From: Bryobacterales bacterium
GTDB taxonomy: Bacteria; Acidobacteriota; Terriglobia; Bryobacterales; Bryobacteraceae
Assembly (NCBI GenBank): GCA_016789785.1
Contig: JAEUQE010000362.1
Location: 1-5,734, forward strand
Direction: 5' to 3'
DNA: 5,734 bases
The translations under genes were made by a program, and so were the position numbers. The stretch's first letter is position 1; each line of letters starts with the position of its first letter. Positions 1-5,734 of the stretch are shown here, piece after piece. The notes beneath the pieces are model-generated. The model had not been told where the DNA came from and searched no databases. It saw nothing but the letters and a program-made list of their open reading frames with translations.

Positions 1-1293
1 TGCTCGCTGAGCGCGGCCCATCGCCTTCACACCGGCCAGTCCGGGATCCTGGGCGGCGAGCGCATCGAGATTCTCCGCGACTTTGTGGATGGCGGATGCC
101 ACGTCGCGCACATCCTGCTCCGTTCCGATCAGTTGGAACTGAAACAGCCAGATCGATTCGTCGTAAGCGGCGCGCTCGGACACCGGGCAGGAGCACTTCG
201 AGTAGTCCACCGGCGTTTCACGGTCAAATGCAAGTTGAGGGCAGTTTTCCGCCGTTGCGTGGAATAGATCGCTACGATACACCGCTTCGTAGAAGCGGCC
301 GTCACAGGGAATGCCCTCGGCCTCCAGTGCAGCGACGAACAGATCGCGATGGGGAGCGGGCTTACCGGGCTCGGGACGATACTGCAGCACGTAACAGTAA
401 TGAGTGGGCGACGTCATGGCTGGTTGCGCAGGCAGTGTCCGAATACATGGAATGCCCGCGAGCAGTCCGGTCAGCAGTGCCGCATGGCGCGCCCGCTTCT
501 CGCGCAACTCCGGAAGCCGTTGCAGTTGTCCGATCAGAAGCGCGATCTGCAGATCGGTGACGCGGTAGTTCAATCCGAGCATACGCCGCCCGTACTGGTC
601 GGTAAGACTGGCGCGGCCGCAGTTGATCAGGGTCTGCAAGGCTTCATAGTGCTCCAGGCGGTTGGTCGTGATCATGCCGCCTTCACCCGATGTCATCAAC
701 TTGCTTTCCTGCATGGAGAAGGTGCCGAGATCGCCGATCGAGCCCGCGCCTTTGCCGTAATATGCCCCGCCATGGGCATGTGCACAGTCCTCAATAACGC
801 GCAAACCGTACTGCCTGGCTAAGTTCATCAGCCCATCCATTTCCGTGAAGCGCATTGCCAGATGCACGGGCACGATGGCTTTGGTACGCGGTGTAATCGC
901 GCGCCATGCGCTCTCCGGACTCAGGCAATAGGTATCCGGATCGATATCCGCGAAGACCGGTACCGCACCCATCGCAAGAGCTGCGGTCGCGGTGCCATCC
1001 CATGTGTAGGCGGGCACAATCACTTCGTCGCCGAAGCCAATGCCAGCAGACTGTAGCGCCACCGTGATCGCGACCGTGCCGTTCGTCACGGGCAAAGCGT
1101 AAGCTGCACCTTGCATTGCCGCGAAGTCCTTGCAGAAACCGGAGGCCAACGCAGTCGGATACGGATAGCCTCCCCAGTGGCGGCTTTCCACGGTCTTCGT
1201 AATGCGCTCCATGTCCTGCGCATCATACTGGGGCCACGGTTCGAAAGGAGTGCGGCGCAGGCGTTCGCCGCCGAGAATCGCGAGTTTGCTCAT
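1..1293 (-). CDS. DegT/DnrJ/EryC1/StrS family PLP-dependent aminotransferase (C-terminus cut by window edge)
   Basis: The frame reads 431 codons from ATG at 1293 to the left edge without a stop. This is about full family length (roughly 370-430 residues), so little should be missing. Family members transfer an amino group from glutamate or glutamine to a keto-sugar or keto-cyclitol in the cytoplasm. Visible motifs are: N-terminal LAILGGERLRR and W40-G-G; phosphate-binding TNGT at 70-73; EDCAHAHG at 168-175, with Asp169 expected to contact the pyridine nitrogen; FSMQESK at 192-198, with Lys198 the Schiff-base lysine, then GEGG at 203-206; and LNYRVTDLQIA at 241-251. The GG-x-x-R N-terminus and EDCAHAHG recall the scyllo-inosose aminotransferase/AHBA synthase side of the family, but the substrate cannot be read. 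The start is firm: an in-frame TAG lies three codons upstream and AGAGG sits just before the ATG. It is transcribed divergently from the ThDP enzyme. Confidence 0.95.
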   Translation of the reverse strand, partial: MSKLAILGGERLRRTPFEPWPQYDAQDMERITKTVESRHWGGYPYPTALASGFCKDFAAMQGAAYALPVTNGTVAITVALQSAGIGFGDEVIVPAYTWDGTATAALAMGAVPVFADIDPDTYCLSPESAWRAITPRTKAIVPVHLAMRFTEMDGLMNLARQYGLRVIEDCAHAHGGAYYGKGAGSIGDLGTFSMQESKLMTSGEGGMITTNRLEHYEALQTLINCGRASLTDQYGRRMLGLNYRVTDLQIALLIGQLQRLPELREKRARHAALLTGLLAGIPCIRTLPAQPAMTSPTHYCYVLQYRPEPGKPAPHRDLFVAALEAEGIPCDGRFYEAVYRSDLFHATAENCPQLAFDRETPVDYSKCSCPVSERAAYDESIWLFQFQLIGTEQDVRDVASAIHKVAENLDALAAQDPGLAGVKAMGRAQRA

Positions 1294-1392
1294 GAACCTC
1301 TATCGTATCGCCGTGGCGGCTTCGGGCGGCGATGCTCGTGGCGCCGTGGCGCCGGCGAATCCTATAGAATCGAGAGATCGAGGATGCCACAC
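1294..1392. promoter_or_regulatory. Divergent promoter region between the aminotransferase and the ThDP enzyme
   Basis: This gap of about 100 bp must hold the promoters of both outward-facing genes. A partly palindromic AT island (1359-1370, core CTATAG) could supply a -10 element in either direction: TATAGA on plus at 1363-1368 and TATAGG on minus. No convincing -35 hexamer sits at the right distance on either strand. The octamer GTGGCGCC occurs twice in perfect tandem (1338-1345 and 1346-1353), with a one-mismatch copy GTGGCGGC at 1313-1320. These may be regulator sites or just GC-rich chance. GAGG at 1380-1383 is the likely ribosome binding site of the plus-strand gene. Promoter presence is inferred from gene layout; the exact elements are uncertain. 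Confidence 0.45.
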
Positions 1393-3309
1393 ATGCGCGA
1401 ACTTGTCGATCGCTACTTCCATCACAATCTGTCCCGGCGCGGGTTTGCGCGGGGCTTGGCACAACTGGGCTTCGCAGCATCGGCGGCGCAAACGCTGATG
1501 GCCGACTTCGATGCGGCCGGTCCAGCGCCGGCGAAAACCGACGGTCCGCTATCTTCCACCGTGGAGGGCACCGGAGGCGACATGGTGGTCGCACAAACGA
1601 AGGCCGCGGGCGTCGACTATGTGTTCACGAATCCTGGCTCGTTTGAAGTGGGCTTCTTCGATTCGATGCTCGATACTCCGGGGCTGCAACTCATCATGGG
1701 GTTGCACGAAGGCATCGTGGTGTCGATGGCCGACGGTTATCACCGTGTAAGCCTGAAACCGGGCTTCGTCAACCTGCATGTGATCGCGGGCACGGCACAG
1801 GCCGCGGGTCAGCTTTACAACGCGAGCCGTGACGGATCGGCGCTGGTGCTCACTGCGGGGTTGAACGACAACCAGACGTGGAGCGACGAATCGATTCTTG
1901 CGCCGCGCCCGGGCTACGACCAGAAGGAGGTGAACCGCCAGTTCACGAAGATCTCGTGGGATGCGCGCGATGGTGCGGGGCTCGCGTTGATGCTCCGGCG
2001 AGCCTTCAAGATCGCGATGACCCCACCGGGCGGCCCTGTTTATCTCGCGATGGCGCACTACGCGCTTGAAGCGAAGAACATCAAGAGCGAGATTCTGCCG
2101 GCCAGCCGCTTCCTGCTCAGCCCGCGTGTGCGGCCGGAAGCTGCCGCTGTGGAAGAGGCCGCGAAGATGTTGATCGAAGCTCAGAACCCATTGCTCATCT
2201 GCGGCGATGAAGTGTGGAAGTCGACCGCGGTGGGCGAAGTGGTCGCGTTGGCGGAGAAACTCGGGATTCCCGTCGCGAATGACCGCTCTTCTTATCGCAA
2301 CTTCCCTTCCCATCATTCGCACAACGTGGGCGCGTTCGCGATGGATTCACAGTGGGTAAAGAATGGCGCGGACGTGATCGTCTTCATCGGATCCCGCGAT
2401 GTCGGTGGCAAAGTGGTGCCACGCACGCCAGAATTCCCTGTGAATTCGCGTGTGATCCGCGTGGGGATGGACACAGGCTCCATGGGCCGAAACTACCAGA
2501 CCGACCTCGCGCTTGTCGGCGATATCAAGGCGAGTTTGAAGGATCTGATGGCTGCGATTGATGCCACGGCAACGAAGGAGCGCCTGACGAAACTCGCATC
2601 GCCGCGCAAAGAGGCACTGAAGGCCTTCGCGGCGCGCACTCAGTCTGGTGTCGACGCGATGGTGAAGAAGAACTCCGGGCAGTCGCCGGTTCACCCCGAT
2701 GAGTTGGGCGCGGTGCTGGCACGAACGCTCGACAAGAACGCGATCGTTGTCAGCGAGAACATCACTGGCAAGTACGAGCCGTTTCGCTTCGGCTATCGCG
2801 AGGATGAGCAGATGTTTCTCACCAACACCGGGCTGGGGTTGGGTTGGGGCATCGGAGCAGCGACGGGCGCGAAACTAGCGGCTCCCGACCGGCAGGTTGT
2901 TTGTACCATCGGCGACGGTTCGGTCATGTACAGCGCGTCGGGTTTCTGGACACAGGCGCGCTATCACATCCCGGTGCTTACCGTGGTCTACAACAACAAG
3001 AACTACCAGACGGTGCGGCACGCCTATTACAACTACAAAGGAAAGATGACCAACTCCGGGAAATACGTCGGAATGTACTTAGGTGACCCGGATATCGATT
3101 TCGTAAAGCTCGCGGAGAGCCAGGGCGTGAAAGGCGAGAAGGTCGCCACTGGCAACGATCTCGCGGAAGCCGTGAAGCGCGGCACGCAATCCACGCGCGA
3201 CGGTAAGCCGTATCTGATCGAGGTGGCCACCGCCCGCTACGGTGGAGGCGCGGAATCGACGTGGCATGACGGATTCCAACTGGCCGGCAAGCCCAAGCGG
3301 CAGGCGTAA
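1393..3309 (+). CDS. Tat-signal-bearing ThDP-dependent decarboxylase, benzoylformate decarboxylase-like
   Basis: This 638-residue protein has the three domains of the ThDP decarboxylase/acetolactate synthase superfamily: Pyr (about 60-225), middle (245-395) and PP (430-615). Compared from memory with Pseudomonas putida MdlC, the active-site set looks intact: NPGS with Ser83 (Ser26 in MdlC), HEG with Glu106 (catalytic Glu47), NLH with His129 (His70), and FPSHHSHNVG with His308 (His281). The ThDP/Mg motif runs from GDGS (507-510) to NN (534-535). The family decarboxylates or ligates 2-keto acids; the substrate here is unknown. Before the Pyr domain is an extra stretch of about 60 residues with a twin-arginine motif, SRRGF (14-18), a mildly hydrophobic segment and an AxA-like site (29-31), which suggests Tat export. 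ATG at 1393 has GAGG 9 nt upstream; in-frame ATG at 1384 (three residues longer) is nearly as good. The open frame back to 1111 is rejected because it overlaps the aminotransferase. It converges on the downstream regulator. Confidence 0.93.
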   Translation: MRELVDRYFHHNLSRRGFARGLAQLGFAASAAQTLMADFDAAGPAPAKTDGPLSSTVEGTGGDMVVAQTKAAGVDYVFTNPGSFEVGFFDSMLDTPGLQLIMGLHEGIVVSMADGYHRVSLKPGFVNLHVIAGTAQAAGQLYNASRDGSALVLTAGLNDNQTWSDESILAPRPGYDQKEVNRQFTKISWDARDGAGLALMLRRAFKIAMTPPGGPVYLAMAHYALEAKNIKSEILPASRFLLSPRVRPEAAAVEEAAKMLIEAQNPLLICGDEVWKSTAVGEVVALAEKLGIPVANDRSSYRNFPSHHSHNVGAFAMDSQWVKNGADVIVFIGSRDVGGKVVPRTPEFPVNSRVIRVGMDTGSMGRNYQTDLALVGDIKASLKDLMAAIDATATKERLTKLASPRKEALKAFAARTQSGVDAMVKKNSGQSPVHPDELGAVLARTLDKNAIVVSENITGKYEPFRFGYREDEQMFLTNTGLGLGWGIGAATGAKLAAPDRQVVCTIGDGSVMYSASGFWTQARYHIPVLTVVYNNKNYQTVRHAYYNYKGKMTNSGKYVGMYLGDPDIDFVKLAESQGVKGEKVATGNDLAEAVKRGTQSTRDGKPYLIEVATARYGGGAESTWHDGFQLAGKPKRQA

Positions 3310-3325
3310 ACGGGACCTGGACCGG

Positions 3326-5476
3326 TCAGCGGAAAGGCTCGACGCGCATCACGTCTCCGCTCGATGGACTTACTCGAACGACGAGTAAGTGCTGCCCGTC
3401 GGGCGATAGCGAGAATGGTCCACTGCCATGGGGCCAGAGCGGCTCCGGATACTCCGCCACCAGGCGGTCCTTACCAGGCGCCGAGAAGGAGTGGAAGAAA
3501 ATCGCCTGGCGGTCCAGCGCTTCCGGCAGCGGCCCCAGGTAGTAGACACCGTCGCGCGCGACAGCCCAGCAACTCGAGCAGGAAGGGAGCAACTGATCAA
3601 CCACGCGCTCCGGCTCCGCGCCGGGCTTGAACTCGAGCCGCCAAACCGCGGTGCCATTCGCTTCGCGAACGAAGTATACGTAGCGTCCATCCGAAGGCGC
3701 GGCGAGCGACTCCGCACGCGTTCCCGCGAGCACCTGTTGACCACCACCCGCCACCGGTATCCGCACCAGGCGCGTCCCCCCGGCGAGAATCCATTCGCCA
3801 TCGGAGGTGAAGACCGGATGCACTCCTCGCGCACCCAGCCGCCGCGCCGCCCAGCGGCCATCTGCTTCGGTGGCCACAAAAATCTCAAAGGTTCGCGGAT
3901 TGTTAAAGACAAGCGACCTACCGTCCGGCGACCAGCGGCCCACTGAAGGCCGCATGTCTCCCGATGTGACCTGAACAGGATTCGACCCATCGGAGTTACT
4001 CACCCAAATCTGCTCTTCCCCTGATTGATCCGATCGAAACACGATCCGCTTTCCATCGGGCGAGAAAACGGGCGAAGCATCCTGCGCCGTAGTGGCGATC
4101 ACACGGCGCCACGAACCATCCCTCACATTGAGGCGCCAGATGTTGCGATCCTGATGCAAAGTCGCATATACGAGCGCGGCCCCACGCCGTGCGACCGAAA
4201 GTTGCACGGGGAACTCGCTATAGATGGCCGCCGGCGCCGGGGCTCCTCGCCCATCGGCTGGATACTTCCACAGCCTGTATTCTCCGGATTGGTTCGATGC
4301 CAGAATCAGGGTCCGGCCCCCGGAAAGCCAGTCATGTCCACTGATCATCTTGCCGAACCGGGTAACTTGTTGGGGATCCCGCGCGCCGGCTACCGTAACT
4401 GAAAATACTTCCTGCAGCGAACGGTTCAACAGGCGGAGAAAGGTAACAGTAGAACTGTCCGGAGAGAATCGTGGATCCAAGTCGGCAATCGCGTCGCTGC
4501 CGGGCCGGGTGAGAAGCCGCGCCGTCCCATCCGCGGCGGACACCAGCCAGATCCCTGGCGGACGCCCGGGTGCTTCGGGATGCGAGACCGCGAGCCACTG
4601 CCCATCCGGCGACCAATCCATGAGCCGCTGGTCAAATCCATAGTTCGGCGCGGGCAAAGCCGCCACAATTCTCTCTTCCAAAGGCTGACCGGAGACTTCG
4701 ATTCGGACAATCTCCGTGTGCGACTTAGTAACTCTCAGATAGGCTAGGTGCTGCCCGTCGGGCGACCACGAGGGACTCGTATGATGTGCCTGACGGGCCG
4801 AAACGCGCCGGGGAGTCAGGTCACTTCCACCGGAGATCCAGACCGACGGTGCGCTACTACCCTCCTCGGCCCAAAGAAAGGCGAGTCTTGTGCCGTCGGC
4901 GGAGAGCGCCGGTTGGTACTCGCGTCCCTGAAGGCGGGTCGCGGGCTTGACTGGCAACGTTTCGACTGCCACGGTGCGGGCCGGAACCTTCCGTGCCACC
5001 AGCCACCATGCTCCAAAGGCGCCGAGCGTCGCAACGGAGAGCAAACTCGCCGTCAGCCATGGGCGTCGAAGCCAGGCGGGTGGCCCTGGTTCCGTCATTG
5101 CCGACGCTGCCTTCGGTGCTGCTTCAGGGATCGGAACCGGCGCTTCTTTGCCGTCCGTGACCACTGGTCCCTCCAGCCGGTAGCCCCTACCTGGGAACGT
5201 CTCAATCCAACCGGGACTTCCTTTACCGACGGCGAGCGTCTTGCGAATCACCGCGATGTTCTGGGCGAGATTGGCCTCATCCACCACACGATCAGCCCAA
5301 ACGGCTCGCATGATCTCATCCTTGGTCAGCACCTGCCCGGCATGCTCCACAAGGACGAGCAAAGTCTCGGCGGTACGGCGTGTCATGTGGACAGGTTCGC
5401 CGTTTCGAAACAGCACACGCGCGATGGGGTCGAGCGTGAACTCGCCGAAATGGTACAGACTGTGACCCTGGAGCAC
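3326..5476 (-). CDS. Membrane-anchored winged-helix regulator with C-terminal TolB/PD40 beta-propeller (CadC-like)
   Basis: This 716-residue protein is a one-component membrane regulator. Residues 8-103 form an OmpR/PhoB-type winged helix, with the recognition-helix region at about 64-82 and the wing ending in FPGRGYRLEG (94-103). A Pro/Ala-rich linker (106-136) leads to one transmembrane helix (about 141-161, after RR at 137-138). The remainder is a predicted periplasmic propeller with recurring SPDG-type blade motifs, for example SPSWSPDGQHLAYL (234-247), MDWSPDGQWLAV (286-297), SPVFSPDGKRIVF (468-480), RWSPDGRSLVF (514-524) and FSLSPDGQHLLVV (688-700). It presumably senses a ligand, protein or envelope state and signals to DNA across the membrane. 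Its only cysteines are Cys633 and Cys636 (CSSC). The start is GTG at 5476; the next Met (31) would remove the first strands of the winged helix, and an in-frame stop lies upstream. No strong ribosome binding site is seen. Targets are unknown; self-regulation is suggested by upstream repeats. Confidence 0.93.
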   Translation of the reverse strand: MLQGHSLYHFGEFTLDPIARVLFRNGEPVHMTRRTAETLLVLVEHAGQVLTKDEIMRAVWADRVVDEANLAQNIAVIRKTLAVGKGSPGWIETFPGRGYRLEGPVVTDGKEAPVPIPEAAPKAASAMTEPGPPAWLRRPWLTASLLSVATLGAFGAWWLVARKVPARTVAVETLPVKPATRLQGREYQPALSADGTRLAFLWAEEGSSAPSVWISGGSDLTPRRVSARQAHHTSPSWSPDGQHLAYLRVTKSHTEIVRIEVSGQPLEERIVAALPAPNYGFDQRLMDWSPDGQWLAVSHPEAPGRPPGIWLVSAADGTARLLTRPGSDAIADLDPRFSPDSSTVTFLRLLNRSLQEVFSVTVAGARDPQQVTRFGKMISGHDWLSGGRTLILASNQSGEYRLWKYPADGRGAPAPAAIYSEFPVQLSVARRGAALVYATLHQDRNIWRLNVRDGSWRRVIATTAQDASPVFSPDGKRIVFRSDQSGEEQIWVSNSDGSNPVQVTSGDMRPSVGRWSPDGRSLVFNNPRTFEIFVATEADGRWAARRLGARGVHPVFTSDGEWILAGGTRLVRIPVAGGGQQVLAGTRAESLAAPSDGRYVYFVREANGTAVWRLEFKPGAEPERVVDQLLPSCSSCWAVARDGVYYLGPLPEALDRQAIFFHSFSAPGKDRLVAEYPEPLWPHGSGPFSLSPDGQHLLVVRVSPSSGDVMRVEPFR

Positions 5477-5490
5477 GTTGAAAAGAAACG

Positions 5491-5511
5491 CTCTTAGAAA
5501 TCTCTTAGAAA
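5491..5511 (-). promoter_or_regulatory. Two direct repeats upstream of the regulator, candidate operator
   Basis: On the minus strand TTTCTAAGAG occurs twice, perfectly, at 5511-5502 and 5500-5491. The two copies start exactly 11 bp apart, one helical turn. They lie 15-35 nt before the GTG start of the winged-helix regulator. Tandem half-sites with an 11-bp period are the known binding geometry of OmpR/PhoB-family winged helices (for example the pho box), so an autoregulatory operator is a reasonable inference. A weaker third copy sharing only TTTCT follows on the minus strand at 5488-5484. Confidence 0.5.
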
Positions 5512-5512
5512 G

Positions 5513-5518
5513 ATTTTA
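5513..5518 (-). promoter_or_regulatory. Candidate -10 element of the regulator gene
   Basis: The minus strand reads TAAAAT here, one mismatch from TATAAT, in the AT-rich patch before the regulator. Transcription would begin near 5506 and give a leader of about 30 nt overlapping the direct repeats, which would fit repression by occlusion. No good -35 hexamer is seen 16-18 bp upstream (the sequence there is G-rich), so this is tentative. Confidence 0.3.
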
Positions 5519-5586
5519 GCGCCTTTGCATTGCCCCCACCATGCCATTCTTCTTGAATGAACAAAGGGAATCGGGGTCAGGTGTGG

Positions 5587-5616
5587 TTGGGAGTGCATTC
5601 CGTCGCTCACTACGAT
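5587..5616 (+). promoter_or_regulatory. Weak sigma70-like promoter candidate for the right-edge gene
   Basis: TTGGGA (5587-5592) and TACGAT (5611-5616) are separated by 18 bp, each two mismatches from consensus. Transcription would start near 5623, leaving a leader of about 40 nt that contains the hairpin at 5634-5660. Such weak matches are common by chance; it is listed because the orientation and position suit the gene starting at 5664. Confidence 0.2.
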
Positions 5617-5633
5617 CGAGTGCCTGCCCACGA

Positions 5634-5660
5634 GCCCCGCAGTTCTGATAGCTTCGGGGT
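5634..5660 (+). promoter_or_regulatory. Imperfect hairpin over the ribosome binding site of the right-edge gene
   Basis: GCCCCGCAGTT (5634-5644) can pair with AGCTTCGGGGT (5650-5660): five G-C pairs, one C/T mismatch, then A-T, G-C and weaker pairs around a 5-nt loop. The 3' arm contains GGGG (5656-5659), the only Shine-Dalgarno-like run before the ATG at 5664. If it forms in the mRNA it could limit translation. There is no U-run, so it does not look like a terminator. Chance pairing in GC-rich DNA is a real alternative. Confidence 0.3.
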
Positions 5661-5663
5661 GTC

Positions 5664-5734
5664 ATGAATCGCAGATCCTTCTTGGCCATGTCCGCCGGGC
5701 TCATCCCGCTCCGGCACGCCCGCGCCGCTGACGC
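5664..5734 (+). CDS. N-terminus of a Tat-signal exported protein (cut by window edge)
   Basis: Only the first 23 codons are in the window. They read MNRRSFLAMSAGLIPLRHAR followed by AADA (the last codon is completed as Ala from its first two bases). This is a classic twin-arginine signal: Arg3-Arg4 in NRRSFL, a hydrophobic segment (about 6-16) and an AxA-type cleavage site near ARAADA. The mature protein is unseen, so function is unknown. An in-frame TAG at 5649-5651 shows the frame is closed just upstream, which supports the start at 5664. GGGG (5656-5659) is the probable ribosome binding site. It is divergent from the membrane-anchored regulator, which makes it a candidate target. Confidence 0.75.
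   Translation, partial: MNRRSFLAMSAGLIPLRHARAAD

Noticed and set aside
96..822. Overlapping plus-strand open frames of about 155 residues
   Set aside because: They are antisense to the aminotransferase, whose catalytic motifs are intact throughout this stretch.
1111..1392. N-terminal extension of the ThDP enzyme frame back to position 1111 (about 94 extra residues)
   Set aside because: It lies antisense over the start of the well-supported aminotransferase, its residues are Arg-rich and unlike any domain, and a Tat signal with a ribosome binding site begins at 1384/1393.
1549..2322. 257-residue open frame on the minus strand
   Set aside because: It is entirely antisense to the conserved Pyr and middle domains of the ThDP enzyme; the composition (Arg/His-rich, no recognisable motif) is typical of shadow frames in GC-rich DNA.
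3310..3327. GGACCTGGACCGGTC as a possible bidirectional terminator
   Set aside because: The palindromic part is only 8 bp with no loop and no T-run on either strand, so it does not form an intrinsic terminator.
4748..5497. 249-residue open frame on the plus strand
   Set aside because: It is antisense to the winged helix, membrane segment and first propeller blades of the regulator, with no recognisable domain and shadow-like composition.
5516..5704. 62-residue minus-strand open frame near the right edge
   Set aside because: It is antisense to the Tat signal of the right-edge gene and to the hairpin leader, with no motif of its own.

Overview
The window is a GC-rich stretch with four genes visible, two of them cut by the window edges. 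The combination points to a member of the Acidobacteriota, most likely the Bryobacterales/Solibacter group. That group is known for large regulators that join an OmpR-type winged helix, one membrane helix and a TolB/PD40 beta-propeller, and for many Tat-exported proteins. This placement is inferred from gene style, not from a database search.

Layout. Positions 1-1293 (minus strand) hold a PLP-dependent DegT/DnrJ/EryC1/StrS aminotransferase, open at the left edge. A divergent promoter gap of about 100 bp follows. Positions 1393-3309 (plus strand) encode a thiamine-diphosphate (ThDP) enzyme closely resembling benzoylformate decarboxylase but carrying an N-terminal twin-arginine (Tat) signal. 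Sixteen bases later, and converging on it, positions 3326-5476 (minus strand) encode a 716-residue membrane-anchored transcription regulator. A 187-bp divergent gap (5477-5663) separates the regulator from the first 23 codons of another Tat-signal protein, which runs off the right edge at 5734.

How the genes may work together. The aminotransferase and the ThDP enzyme share one divergent promoter region, so they may be co-regulated, but no shared pathway can be read from the sequence. The regulator has its own AT-rich promoter with two perfect 10-bp direct repeats one helical turn apart. That is the geometry OmpR/PhoB-type winged helices recognise, so self-regulation is likely. The regulator's only two cysteines form a CxxC pair in the predicted periplasmic propeller.

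The points most worth following are the predicted export of a ThDP decarboxylase with an apparently complete active site, the lone CxxC in the sensor propeller, and the 11-bp-spaced repeats. I see no mobile element, CRISPR array, tRNA or rRNA.
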